64,000 nt of DNA from Abelmoschus esculentus (lineage: Eukaryota > Streptophyta > Magnoliopsida > Malvales > Malvaceae). The stretch covers positions 15,852,501 through 15,916,500 of the forward strand of contig JAUCBN010000022.1 in NCBI GenBank assembly GCA_035048815.1, given 5' to 3'. A program made the translations under genes and the position numbers. Position 1 is the first letter of the stretch; every line of letters begins with the position of its first letter. Below, piece after piece: positions 54,520-64,000 of this stretch. A model generated the notes under the pieces. It saw only the letters and a list, made by a program, of their open reading frames with translations, was not told where the DNA came from and did not search any database.

Positions 54520-54777
54520 TCTTCAATCTTCTATCTTCGCAAAGAATTATACTTCTCTTTTTTCCATCATTTCTTGTAATAAACTTCTGAATTTACCACA
54601 ATGCTGAATCATGTGTCCCTGTTCCTGGTGAAACTCGCAGTACAAACCTATCTCAGCAGGCTCCTTCATCTTCCTTCCTTGGCATATAAGCCCGTTATCG
54701 AATAGCTATTTAAAACTCACTTTAACGGTGATCAGATCTCCGATACACTCATTTTGACTTGCCTCATTTGATCTTCT
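54520..54777 (-). pseudogene. Ogre-C second zinc-knuckle region, decayed
   Basis: By alignment to Ogre-A this should encode the second Cys/His motif region. Only scattered pieces are readable across several frames, with multiple stops. Confidence 0.5.
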
Positions 54778-55317
54778 TCAATCGCATTTACACCGACCGT
54801 CATGATTCGACAATGGGTTCGTAGATACACTGGGTTCGTTGAATTTCAAAACCCCAGTATTAATCATGTTCTGAACTATTCTTTTAAAAGCAGTGCAGTT
54901 CTTAATGCTGTGCCCGTGAACCTTAGCATGATATTCGCATTGAGCCTTCAGGTCATACCAATGCGGATATGGAGGTTTGAATGGTACGATGAAATACAGA
55001 CGTATCATATCCGCATCATGTAGCTGAGTGTATAACTCAGCATATGTTACTAGGATAGGAGTAAAATTCGGTATTTCCCATTTTGAATCCTTCTTATTCG
55101 GACCTTGTGAGCTACTTGTTCCTGTCCCCGGTTTAGAAATCGTAACATTTCTTGGTGCCTCATACACAATAGCATTATTCACTTCATTGTCCTTCTTCTT
55201 GAAGGTCTTTTTGAAATTGTTAGACCCTTCAATTCTTCTACTCTTGATGGCTGCTTCCACCAATTCTCCGGTAGCAACTATTTGAGAGAAGCTTTGTATC
55301 GGTGTACTAGTAAACAA
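54778..55317 (-). pseudogene. Ogre-C Gag C-terminal part with zinc-knuckle-like motif
   Basis: This 179-aa frame contains the capsid tail (TYAELYTQLHDADMIRLYF) and CEYHAKVHGHSIKNC followed by FKRIVQNMINTGVL. That matches the first knuckle region of Ogre-A (CEYHAGVPGHNIENC). The motif would bind RNA. Stops upstream (55318-55553) separate it from the Gag N-terminus. It is in phase with the protease frame downstream. Confidence 0.84.
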
Positions 55318-55553
55318 ACGGTTTTACATCGGGCCCTTCAATGTTTCCACAAATATGTGGGTCATTTCCCTCTCAATCAATGGAGGCTGTACTTAAGAGA
55401 CCAAATCCCTCCATCTATGAGCGTATTGTCGAAACGTTTCATTTGACCTCTACCCCATCTGCTGCAACATAATCCTAGTGGGTCCCATCTTCGACAAATG
55501 TTTTCTCGGCTCAGTTGTGTGTACCATCGGATAGCAGAACCTGTTAGGCTATC

Positions 55554-56183
55554 TTAAAAGGAATGGATCAGCAGCTTCTCATCCTTGCTGAAAGCGGCCA
55601 TCTTCCGGCAATACATTGTCATACGGGCACTGGGACACGACGTTCCATCATATTTCTCAAAATCGAGCATCTTAAACTTCGGTGGTAGGACCAGATCAGA
55701 AACCAACCCTAAATCAAATGCATCAGTGCTCTTACCATTTGTTCCTTGTATTTCTTGTATCTTCGCCTCGAGTGCCTTGAAATGATCAACATATTTCTTT
55801 TTCATGTCTTGGCGCATCTTGTCTACCTCACTCATAAAATTGAGATCCGGGACCTCGTCGACATTTGAAGTGAAATCATCAACTTCCATGGGGTGACTCG
55901 TGGATGCCCCTCCCAAATTGAACTGCACTCTGCCTGGTATTGCATGCACTTCAGGTTGCCCCCTCATGTGAGATATAGCGTCTGCTTGTCCTTCCGTCTC
56001 TTCCGTCCCTCCCATTGGCGCCTTGTCTTTCTCACCTTGTCTTGGTCCCAACAAAGCAGTTAATTGACTGATAATATTTGCCTGAGCCTTGGCAATACTA
56101 TCTTTCAAGATGTTTTCTATCCTATCCAATCGATTTTGTAATTCAACACGATCCTCCTCTAGTTTCTTTAGCCTTTCTTCCAT
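55554..56183 (-). CDS. Ogre-C Gag N-terminal half, partial
   Basis: This 209-aa open frame starts MEERLKKLEEDRVELQNRLD (coiled coil), then SQLTALLGPRQGEKDK, a Pro/Gly/Ser-rich spacer, and the capsid start LVLPPKFKMLDFEKYDGTSC with ARMTMYCRKMAAFSKDEKLL. It is close to Ogre-B over their shared 180 residues and corresponds to Ogre-A 9956-10747. It ends in a TAA inside the capsid. Gag would build the particle shell. Confidence 0.86.
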   Translation of the reverse strand: MEERLKKLEEDRVELQNRLDRIENILKDSIAKAQANIISQLTALLGPRQGEKDKAPMGGTEETEGQADAISHMRGQPEVHAIPGRVQFNLGGASTSHPMEVDDFTSNVDEVPDLNFMSEVDKMRQDMKKKYVDHFKALEAKIQEIQGTNGKSTDAFDLGLVSDLVLPPKFKMLDFEKYDGTSCPSARMTMYCRKMAAFSKDEKLLIHSF

Positions 56184-56565
56184 TGTTAACTTTCTTGTGC
56201 GCGAGCGTATTGAGTATGTATATAGTATGTTTGCAATTTTTAGAGTTCACAGCCATAAAACCTTTTATTATTAAACTTTATTTTAATTAATACTGCATAT
56301 GATGTATGAATGTATGAATGCATGTATGCAAAAGGGTATTGAATCCAAAAAACAGTGTCTTAAAAATATTCGTTCGTCCAAAAAGGGTTCACTACAAATT
56401 AAAGATAGTTAACTACAGAAAACTGCTAGGCCTAATCCCTAAATTGGTCAACTCATACAACAGGCGTACAATGGCTTCTCCGTGCTCTTGCTTGATGTTC
56501 GGCTGCTTCAGAAGAGTTGTAGCTTCCTTCGACAATATCTGTACATAGGATGCGATGCTTCTGAC

Positions 56566-57177
56566 TTATCCTTTGAAGTTGACCAGTTCATTATTCTGAC
56601 TCTGAATGGTGCGGTGCGCTGCCTCGTACTTTGCCTTCCACGCTCCTCCGGCATCCTGGCATAAAGCTCCTTCGAAGTCGACTAACTTCTCTCGCAACTC
56701 TTGTACTTGGCTCTCAAGCGAGACAATCTTCTGTTGTAGACCCTCCTTTTCTTCTTCCATCTTAACCTTGTCCTCGTTGTGATACCTAGTAACCAACTCC
56801 TCTAACTGTGCTACCTGGGTTGTCAGCTCAAGGTTCTTTGCCTGCTCTTTCTCTAACATCTTCTTCGCCTTGTAGTTCGCTTCTCTTGCTTCGCGACACT
56901 TCTGTTCGTAGAGCTTCTTGTAGTATTTCTTCTCTCTCATCATCCTGTTTAAGCGGTCAGATAAATCCCCAATGATCTTGCTTTCACCTTCTTTCGGGTA
57001 TTTCCTCTTATGCCCCTCAGACATCTCTTGTGCCTCTCTCAGATCCCGACTTAACTTTTCATTCTAAAGTGTCAGCTCCTTCTCTTTCCTCTCCTGTGTC
57101 ATCACATGATACTTCGTGAAGTTCAACTCTTGCGTAAGATCATAAATCCTCCTCTCCCATCTTTGCAAATCCAGATC
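56566..57177 (-). pseudogene. Ogre-C ORF1, C-terminal coiled-coil remnant
   Basis: The frame 56566-57024 reads MSEGHKRKYPKEGESKII, KKLYEQKCREAREANYKAKK and LELTTQVAQLEELVTRYHNE, a heptad-rich coiled coil nearly identical to Ogre-B 42533-42991. In-phase coding continues upstream past a TAG near 57065 to QRWERRIYDL. There a deletion junction at 57175-57178 joins it to LTR sequence. The DUF7745-like half is lost. Confidence 0.8.
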
Positions 57178-57178
57178 C

Positions 57179-58941
57179 GAATGCTCGAACACCTCCATCT
57201 TGTCACTTAACAAAATTAATAACTTTACTAATGTCACTAATTATTTACCTATCAATTTTATTTAATTCTAAACCTAAATTGGTGAATCAAGTTCTAGGTT
57301 TTGATAGCATATTAATTCGACACGAAGGTACACTCTTTAGGCCAACATCATGGTACGTCAAAACATCGGCCTTTTATTGTATCTGAGGTATAAGATTCAA
57401 ATGTCATCGTTACTAATTATCTCCCTATTTAATTAATTAATTAAAGCAATTAATCTTGTAAGGCTCTAAATTAATTAACTAAATGATGATTAAGTGATCT
57501 CCTAACAAATATGCCATGTGATTTTTAAAATGAAATATAATTAAATAAAACAATAAAATAAATAAGCAAGATAAAGGAACTAAATTATTTTTATTAGAAT
57601 CATGAAAGTTCAAATTACAATAAGGATAATTAAATTGAGCACAAAGGGACTTACATGGTAAAAGACCAAAATTAAATTGACAAGAGTTCAATTTTAGGGG
57701 ATGAATTAGATTTAATTAAGTTTAATTAATTTTAAAGTTTAGAATCTTTAATTAAATTAATCATTTAATCAAATTTTTCTAAACTCTAAATTTTAATTAA
57801 GCCTAATTAAAGTCCAATTTGTGGAAATTTGGTTTTAAGGTTCACTTAGGGCTAATTAGATCTAATTAGGTTAAATTAATTTTAAAACCCATCTTAAAAA
57901 CTAATTAAATTCAACTAAGAACCTAATTAAATAATTTCTAAATTTTAAAAATTAAATTTAAACCTAATTAATGTCTAAATTAATTAATTTTAAGTTTAGG
58001 GGTCAATTTAGGTTTAAATTAGATCTAACTAGGTTAAATTAATCTTAAATTTTATCTTAGAAATTAGAATAAATTTAATTAAGAACTTAATTTTAAAAGT
58101 TCTGAGCCTTAAGAATTAATTTAAACCTAATTAAAAATCTAAATTAATTAATTTTAAGCTTAGGGGTCAAATTAGGGATTAAATTGGGTGAATCTAAAGT
58201 TTTAGGGGCTAAATTAAGAGATATGGGACTTACATGAAATGTAGCTCAAAAGTCTAGGGACCTCGAGCGTAATTTCACTATTTATTCGAAAACGCGCGGA
58301 TCCGGGTCAAATCCAGATCCTACCCGCGTGACCCGCCCCTCAAAACGCTGCCGTTTTGGGGGAGATATACCCCCCTAAGACCGAGTAGTCTCGGCCATTT
58401 CACCCTTGGATGACTTGGCCCAACTCACTAATCCTAAAATCCTCTGAACACAAACATCCCAAACCCAGAAAATTTAACCAAAATGGATCAAAACAAGCTG
58501 ATTTTGGATGATGTTCATCCGTGTTCTTCATGAACACGACGAACACGGATGAACACAGTTCCCCACCATCGCGTGCTCCGCCACCAGATCCATATCACCA
58601 CCGTCCGGTGTCACTCCGGCGAGTTTTCCAACCATCATTAGAAGGCCACTACCGACATCGATGATCAATTTCGGTGCTGACGAACTCGTTAGGAACCTCG
58701 AGAAGCCCTAAAATACGCTGGAAACTTGAAAAAACCAGATCTAAACGTCTAAACCTTCGAATCTTATCCTATTTAAACCCTAAACCCATCAATCAGACCA
58801 GATTTCTCCCTAAATCAGTCCAAATCAAAAAACGAAACTAAAGAGGAACGGATAAGAGGAAAAAGAACAAGATAAAGAGCTTACCGTCGGCGATCCTCCC
58901 TTGTTTCCTCATCGATGGAAATCTTCTCCGTTACTCAAGCT
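57179..58941 (-). repeat. Ogre-C 5' LTR, truncated on both sides
   Basis: Collinear with about 45717-47482 of the central LTR, including the GTTCATCCGTGTTC inverted repeat (58513-58554). It lacks the first ~580 bp at the left junction and the last ~300 bp at the right, where filler joins element F. Confidence 0.9.
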
Positions 58942-58967
58942 CTCTTGTTTCCTCTTTTTTTTCCTCA

Positions 58968-60165
58968 AACTTTACTACATTTTCATATCTGTGCAGGAAC
59001 ATGTATTGTCGAGGTAGCAGAATGTGGCCGAGGCAGGAGAATGAGGCTGAGACAGGACCTGATGCCGAGGCAGTAGAGGAGAAAAAGCAATATGACTGGC
59101 AATTGAATGAGAAAAAAGTGGAGAACGTTGCTGAATAAGAAGACCACGAATCGGAGCTGAACAACACAAGAAAAGCCCAAGGACAAGGCCATACGAGAAG
59201 AAACCTTCTAGAAGATTAAACTTGGAAATATTTACCCTATGTACCTAACTTGTTCCCTACTTCAAGTTGTACTCTATTTAAGAAAGGTTTGCCCTAGGCC
59301 AAGCCTATATAAGGCATAGCCGTCCTAGGGGTTAGACACATAGATAGATCTAGAGAGCCGAATCTTGAGAGAGTTTTAGGAACAATTCTTCCCATCATGT
59401 TCTAAGTTCTATTTTGGTAAAGGTTGTTGAGTATTTGTGAGAGGAGATTGTATTTTGTTTCTTGTTTCAATGCAATAAAATATCAAGGTTTGCTTACTCT
59501 TTGTCATTCTTTGTTCTTTCATCCAAGCCCGAGAGGAAAGTTTGTAAGTAATCTATTTGTCTAGACTCGAGAGAGTTAGACTCACGAAAGGAGTAAGTGC
59601 GGTATTCAACTTGATTGGAGGATACTAACTCGACCTAGGGATAGGTTAAGAGTTTCAGCGGCTAAAAGAAGTGTTGGATTGGTTTCTCGTTATAATTGAT
59701 TAACGCCTGGAGGTATCATCAAGGACTGACCTTCAATAATGTTTTGACTTAGGGATAAGTAGAGTCATTCAAGGACACTTTGTCGAACTTTGGTAAATCT
59801 GCCCAAGAGCAAGGGATTGTCGCGGTAGAGAACATTGTCGCTGCCAAGACAGTATCTGCAGTACTGTCGAGACAGTGCAATGCAATTGTATTGGACAGAA
59901 GCAGATCAATCGAATTCACTATACAACAAAACTGGATCTTACCCTCTCTCTCATATTGGATCTCTCCTTAATTAGTTTAGTTTATTTAGTTTAATCAATA
60001 TACAAATTTATCTGTGTTTTTACTTTTATTTTATAGAAGCAAGAAGACCGAAGGAAGCATATTAAGTATATCAATCCCTAAGGAGACGATAACTCGATAA
60101 ATACTTATCACTTATTACTTGACGTGTACACTTGCACTCCAATTGCGCATATTCAGCACGCATCA
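58968..60165 (+). repeat. Element F 5' LTR, truncated at its start
   Basis: It aligns with the E LTR from CTTTACTACATTTT onwards, ending GCACGCATCA. A TATA box of the same context (GCCTATATAAGG) lies near 59305, and AATAAA near 59474. Confidence 0.87.
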
Positions 60166-60171
60166 AGTTTT

Positions 60172-60189
60172 TGACGTCGTTGTCGGGGA
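60172..60189 (+). promoter_or_regulatory. Primer-binding site of F (tRNA-Asp-like)
   Basis: TGACGTCGTTGTCGGGGA, six bases after the LTR. It is a mutated form of the Athila tRNA-Asp PBS. Confidence 0.78.
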
Positions 60190-60307
60190 TTTGCAACTAA
60201 ATTTTTTTTCTTTATTTTCTTGCTTTTAGTTATTTTTACTAACATATTTTATTTTTATTTTTCTTAAAAACAATTATAGGTGTGTTTCAAGTTGAAGGAT
60301 TTTCAAT

Positions 60308-60977
60308 ATGCAAGGAGAAAGAAAGAAATCTATTCGGGAGTTAATATTGAAAGATATGAATCGAATCAATCAAGAATTTTCTATATTAAATGATGATTAT
60401 CTATGTCAACCAAGATCAACCCAACAAGTTCATGCCTAGGCAGATTTTTGTTTTAATTGTGGAGATGATAATTTGGTTAACGATTGCCCATATAGTACTA
60501 GAACATTTGGCCACATAGAGGACCATAGATGGAACCAACAACAAAATCCTTTATAGTATGATCAAAACGCTCAAAATTGTTTTTTACCATGACAATTTTG
60601 TTGATGATACAGATATGTCATGGCAATACAATTCTTCTCAAGAGTATCCAAATTCATTGGAGGAAACATTAAAAGCATCAATGGCTAGAATTGAAGAATT
60701 AATGACAGAGCAATTATGATACATGGATGCACACAAATCTAAATGGGATGCACCCTTGAGAGATTTGGAAAATCAATTGCGGAGATCCATATATGCCATG
60801 GAGAACATAACTCAACAATCAATCCTTAGAGATACTGAAATCCCAACACTAGAGGACAAAGAGGAAATTTCAGAACCTCTGAGTCTAGAACATATTGATG
60901 AGAAAGACTGTCAAATAGTGGATGAGTCTGTCGAGGTAGTAAACAGTGTCAGAAGCCGCAACAGTCTCAACGGGTAG
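60308..60977 (+). pseudogene. Element F Gag remnant with zinc knuckle
   Basis: It parallels the E remnant at 21020-21937. The knuckle CFNCGDDNLVNDC near 60450 has Asn in place of the expected His. The following DHRWNQQQN stretch is interrupted, and a later frame (60723-60977) contains LRDLENQLRRSIYAMENI, again with an acidic tail. The capsid domain is absent, as in E. Much of the linker present in E (MARMEELMTEK...) is kept just upstream of 60715. Confidence 0.65.
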
Positions 60978-61092
60978 AAACAATGTAACGGCTACCTGTC
61001 GAGTTCTCCGCCGTGGCAGTAAATGCTAACGGGCATAAATTCAAAACGGCTACAAAATGGCTAGTGGTTAAAACGGTCACACTGCCGAGGCC

Positions 61093-61099
61093 TATATAA
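61093..61099 (+). promoter_or_regulatory. Internal TATA box of element F
   Basis: TATATAA in GAGGCCTATATAAGGAG, 151 bp before the ATG at 61244. The following leader (GAACTATTCACTCTTGCATT) matches that of E. Confidence 0.55.
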
Positions 61100-61243
61100 G
61101 GAGCATCCTTCTTTTGAACTATTCACTCTTGCATTCTTGAATTCTTTATCATTCTACTCAATCTTGATCTCACAATACTCTCACAAATCTTCTTGAAATT
61201 TTCAGAATCTTTCACCAAGACTATCAATCTTTACAAATCATCA

Positions 61244-61866
61244 ATGGAAGTATACACTCATTTTGCCCCCGTCACTATTTTAGACCAATTCAACAGATCT
61301 TTTGTTGCTCGGTAGCTGTAGGAAGAGCAAGGATTTCAAAAATCTGAGGAGGAAAATCTTGGCATTGAACACTATTTGTTTAACAAGATTCAACATCAAA
61401 AATGGCAACTCTTCTGCCTACAACCTGACCAAGCTAATGCAACCATAGTGTGCGAGTTTTATGCACATGGCCAAGCAAGGACTATCTCTTTGTCCACTAC
61501 CGAGGCAGACCTGCCTGCCTTTATGCTGAAACAATCAACGAGTTCTACGGCCTAGCACCAAAAATAAGATAAGCATGCCGAATTCATGGACGAAATCACC
61601 ACCCAGGACTACGAAATGATTAAGGATGACATGTGTTACAACAACACTCCATGGAAAACCGGTACCTATAGAGGTTCTGTAACAAGGCAAAGCCTCAAGC
61701 CCGAGGCCAAATTGTGGGGCATATTTGTCAAGAGACGACTCATCCCTACCTCCCACAACAGCACAGTGGACCGCAAAAGATTAGTGTTGATCCAGTCCAT
61801 CATCAACAAGAGGATGAAGGAGGAGATCCCCAATTCCAATAGGAAGTCTTTCAAGGGAAATCGATG
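61244..61866 (+). pseudogene. Element F 'putative plant transposon protein' ORF, broken
   Basis: It begins MEVYTHFAPVTILDQFNRSF and keeps EEQGFQKSEEENLGIEHYLF, NATIVCEFYAHG, a shifted remnant of the INEFYGLAP motif near 61530, and, in the last frame, QDYEMIKDDM, KRRLIPTSHNS and QSIINKR. Two stops fall in FVAR-EEQ near 61313-61319 and frameshifts lie near 61470 and 61560. The breaks differ from those in E, so the ORF was probably intact when the two copies separated. An acidic and basic tail continues to about 62040. Its role is unknown. Confidence 0.66.
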
Positions 61867-62052
61867 AATACGTCTACCAAGATTCATCCAATATCGAGCC
61901 TAGCATCCAGTATGCTAGGGCAAATCTAGAGAATGAAGGCGGCACAGAGATCATGGACATTGAAGATGAAGGAGGAGAAGAAGTCAATGCCCCAATGAAA
62001 CGGGAAATACCAACAAGAGTTCAGCCACCGAGAAGAGCAAAGCCATCACCAT

Positions 62053-63399
62053 TGATGCATGTAATAAAAGCGCAATTGAGTGCAATTGTACACGTCGAAG
62101 AGTAATAAAGTGATAAGTATATCGTGTATTGTCTCCATAGGGATTGGTATACTTAATATGTCTCCCCTTGTTCCCTTGCTCCTGAAAAATAAAGTAAAAA
62201 TACAGATAAGTGGATTTGTTTAACTAACTAAATAATTAAATAACAAAACATAAAATAAAAGGTTGAGAATGATATAGAGAAAGTGGGTAGGATCCAGCTA
62301 CATCAAATAGTGGATTCAATTGATCTTCTTCTTGTCCAATGCAATTACAGAACACTGCTTTGACAGTACTGCAGATACAACCTCGGCAGCATTGGTGTTC
62401 TCTGCCGTGGCAATCTCTTGCTCTTGGGCAGAGGCATCAAAGTTCAGCAAAGTGTCCTTAGTTGACTCTGCTTATCTCTAAGTCAGAGTGTTGTTGATGA
62501 CTGGTCCTTGACGATACCTCTCGGCGTAAATCAACGATAACCACCAACCAATCCAACACTTCTTTTAGCTGCTGAAACTCTTAACATATCTCTAGGACGA
62601 GTTAGTGTCTACAACACCGTACTTATCCCTTTCGTGAATCTACACCTCTTGATGCTAGATAAATATATTACTTACAAACTTTTCTTTCGAGCTTGAATGC
62701 AAGAACAAGGAATGACAATAGGATAAGGAAACTTTGATATTATTATTACATTAAAATAAAGAAACAAGAATCAATCTCCCCTCACTAATATCTACAACCT
62801 TCACCTATCCCTAAGAAATTTAGAACATAATGTCGTTAGGTACAATTCTTAGGGAGAAGGGTTTCTCTAAAAATCGGCTCTCTAAACAATATGGTCGGCT
62901 AGGGTATATATATTCTTAACCTAGGGCAAACCTTTCTTAAATCGACTCAAACTTGGAGTAAGGAACAAGTCTTCTTCAAGGGATCTGATATTTCCAAGTT
63001 TGCCGCCTTCTAAAAGGGTTTTCCCGCTTGGTCTTTGACTTGGGCTTTTAGTGCGCTAGCCTGGTCCAATTGATGCGCTGCATCTTCCATAATGTTCTCT
63101 ATATTTTTATCTTTCATTGCACCTCCAATGTTGGTACTGCCACTCTGGATTCTGTCGCGGCCTTGTCTTCTGCCTCGGCATCAACATTGCTTCACTACTG
63201 CTTCGGCCCTGGATATTCCTGCATGTACAGAATATGTAATAATATCTACATTCTCTATAAATATTGACTTTGTAAGTAATGATGACGGAATATCCAATAT
63301 TTGCACAAAGAGTCCATATTTCAGTTCAAGTTAGTGTGTAATAGATGCATAAAGTACCATGAGAAGAGTAGTAAATAACTGCCTTTTAGGCACTCATCA
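62053..63399 (-). repeat. Element G 3' LTR (1347 bp)
   Basis: Plus-strand edges are TGATGCATGT at 62053 and CACTCATCA at 63399. It contains the inverted equivalents of family motifs, including CTATGGAGACAATAC near 62140 and GGATACGAG-free but recognisable U3/R sequence. No gene is inside it. Confidence 0.87.
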
Positions 63400-63400
63400 A

Positions 63401-63440
63401 ATACCCCCAAACTCGAACTATTGCTTATCCTCAAGCAATG
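63401..63440 (-). promoter_or_regulatory. Polypurine tract region of element G
   Basis: Minus strand GCTTGAGGATAAGCAATAG then TTCGAGTTTGGGGGTAT before the LTR, matching elements E and D'. Confidence 0.85.
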
Positions 63441-63690
63441 CAAGACATCAAATTGCTGAACCTTACTCCCCTTTGGTCTTACTTTTCCATCTATTCTCCC
63501 CACCATGGTCATGTCTATCTTTTCGTTTTAGCCACTAGTTTACCCAAAGACTTTTACTAAAAAACAAGCTATAAGGTTAGGTGAGTGTGTGCATTTTATG
63601 GACAAGGTTGATTCAAGGCTTTCTTAGATAAACTCTAAGTTCAAGACAAATAGAATTTTGGACTATAGCTGTCTCCTTAAAACAACACGT

Positions 63691-63847
63691 CTTGAGCCAA
63701 TTTCGGGCACCTCAAGATATGCATTTTCTATTTTCTTCTTTTTCTTATTTTTTTCTTATTAACCACCAATTTAGCATACTAGAGCCAGTTTCGGGCACCT
63801 CTAGCACGAAAGAGAGCAAAACTAGAACCAGTGATAGGCACCTCTAG
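63691..63847 (-). promoter_or_regulatory. Three 26-nt hairpins with compensating stems, element G
   Basis: They lie at 63822-63847, 63779-63804 and 63691-63716 in sense order. Stems are CTAGAG/CTAG (one mismatch), CTAGAG/CTCTAG and CTTGAG/CTCAAG, with 14-nt loops matching those of E. Order and spacing (43 and 88 bp, against 44 and 84 in E) are conserved. Confidence 0.75.
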
Positions 63848-64000
63848 TTATTTTTCCAAAAGGTTCTAAGTCTTTATCACCTAAGTTTATTGAAAGAATT
63901 CCTAAATCAAACAAGTCCAAAAAGTGTTTATTTTCTTTCTAACCCTAAAGCAAGCTTCTAAGTTTTATTCCATGAGTATCCTATGGTTATCCCTTCAAAA
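63848..64000 (-). other. Element G internal sequence, window end
   Basis: Collinear with the part of E just upstream of its hairpins. It is non-coding. Confidence 0.6.

Larger units (their letters stand above)
47790..58941 (-). mobile_element. Ogre-C: nearly complete Tat/Ogre element with truncated 5' end
   Basis: From right to left it has a truncated 5' LTR (57179-58941), the coiled-coil end of ORF1, gag, protease, RT, RNase H, integrase, a repeat-rich 3' UTR and a PPT. Its 3' LTR is the central 45130-47789 copy. About 2 kb of ORF1, the leader, the PBS and the first ~580 bp of the LTR are deleted at 57175-57178. Frames are better preserved than in Ogre-A. Confidence 0.9.
58968..62052 (+). 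mobile_element. Element F: second copy of the E family, interrupted
   Basis: It consists of a 5' LTR lacking its first ~147 bp (58968-60165), a tRNA-Asp-like PBS, a Gag remnant, an internal TATA box and the transposon-protein ORF. It is cut at 62052 by element G, whose LTR starts after AGCCATCACCAT. In E the uninterrupted sequence reads AGCCATCACCAAGG. The 3' half of F should lie right of the window. Confidence 0.88.
62053..64000 (-). mobile_element. Element G: Athila-like element of the E family, minus strand, cut by window end
   Basis: Its 3' LTR is 62053-63399, followed to the right by a PPT and the 3' internal region with the same three hairpins as E. The LTR start TGATGAGTGCCTAAAAGG differs from that of E, so G is a related but distinct subfamily. 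The 5' part lies beyond the window. Confidence 0.87.

Noticed and set aside
1..64000. Search for tRNA, rRNA or snoRNA genes
   Set aside because: The only tRNA-like sequences are primer-binding sites of 14-19 bases beside LTRs. No full cloverleaf or rRNA segment was recognised by eye.

Overview
This is a repeat-dominated stretch of a plant nuclear genome, almost certainly a eudicot. The evidence is plant-type LTR retrotransposons of the Tat/Ogre, Athila and chromovirus lineages, primer-binding sites matching plant tRNA-Arg, tRNA-Asp and initiator tRNA-Met, and a two-exon PR-10/Bet v 1 gene. I see no bacterial-style operon, rRNA, tRNA or CRISPR. The DUF7745-like first ORF of the Ogre elements would fit Malvales, but I hold that loosely. 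Only one apparently intact host gene is visible: the PR-10 gene at 37872-38425 (minus).

Layout, left to right. 1-530 is repeat-like sequence with a 2 x 50 bp tandem repeat. 531-16612 is a degraded Tat/Ogre element on the minus strand ('Ogre-A'): 5' LTR 13869-16612, tRNA-Arg PBS, ORF1, gag, protease, RT, RNase H, integrase, a 3' UTR with tandem repeats, PPT and a truncated 3' LTR. 16613-17972 is the end of another long LTR carrying repeated palindromes. 17973-29751 is copy 1 of a roughly 4.9 kb segment (Athila-type LTR end, flank, truncated chromovirus, PR-10 pseudogene scrap). It is split at 19580-26423 by a complete, non-autonomous Athila-like element ('E') with perfect ATAAT target-site duplications. 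29752-32258 holds an Athila gag fragment and an inverted LTR. 32765-37504 is copy 2 of the duplicated segment, which still shows the empty ATAAT site. PR-10 follows, then about 3 kb of AT-rich intergenic DNA with a MITE-like inverted repeat. 41603-58941 is a rearranged Ogre tandem (minus): partial internal region B, a central 2660 bp LTR, nearly full internal region C and a truncated outer LTR. 58968-62052 is a second copy of the E family ('F'). It is interrupted at 62053 by a minus-strand relative ('G') that runs off the window.

The Ogre elements encode the usual copy-and-paste set (gag, protease, RT, two RNase H regions, integrase), plus an extra ORF1 made of a globular DUF7745-like domain and a long coiled coil. 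All copies are broken by stops and frameshifts. The E/F/G family has LTRs, PBS and PPT but no polymerase genes visible here, so it would need enzymes in trans. Instead it carries a 'putative plant transposon protein' ORF behind its own TATA box. Upstream of the PPT it has three 26-nt hairpins whose stems show compensatory changes. The PR-10 gene next to two decayed PR-10 scraps, each in one copy of a segmental duplication, suggests local PR-10 cluster turnover driven by rearrangement among these repeats.
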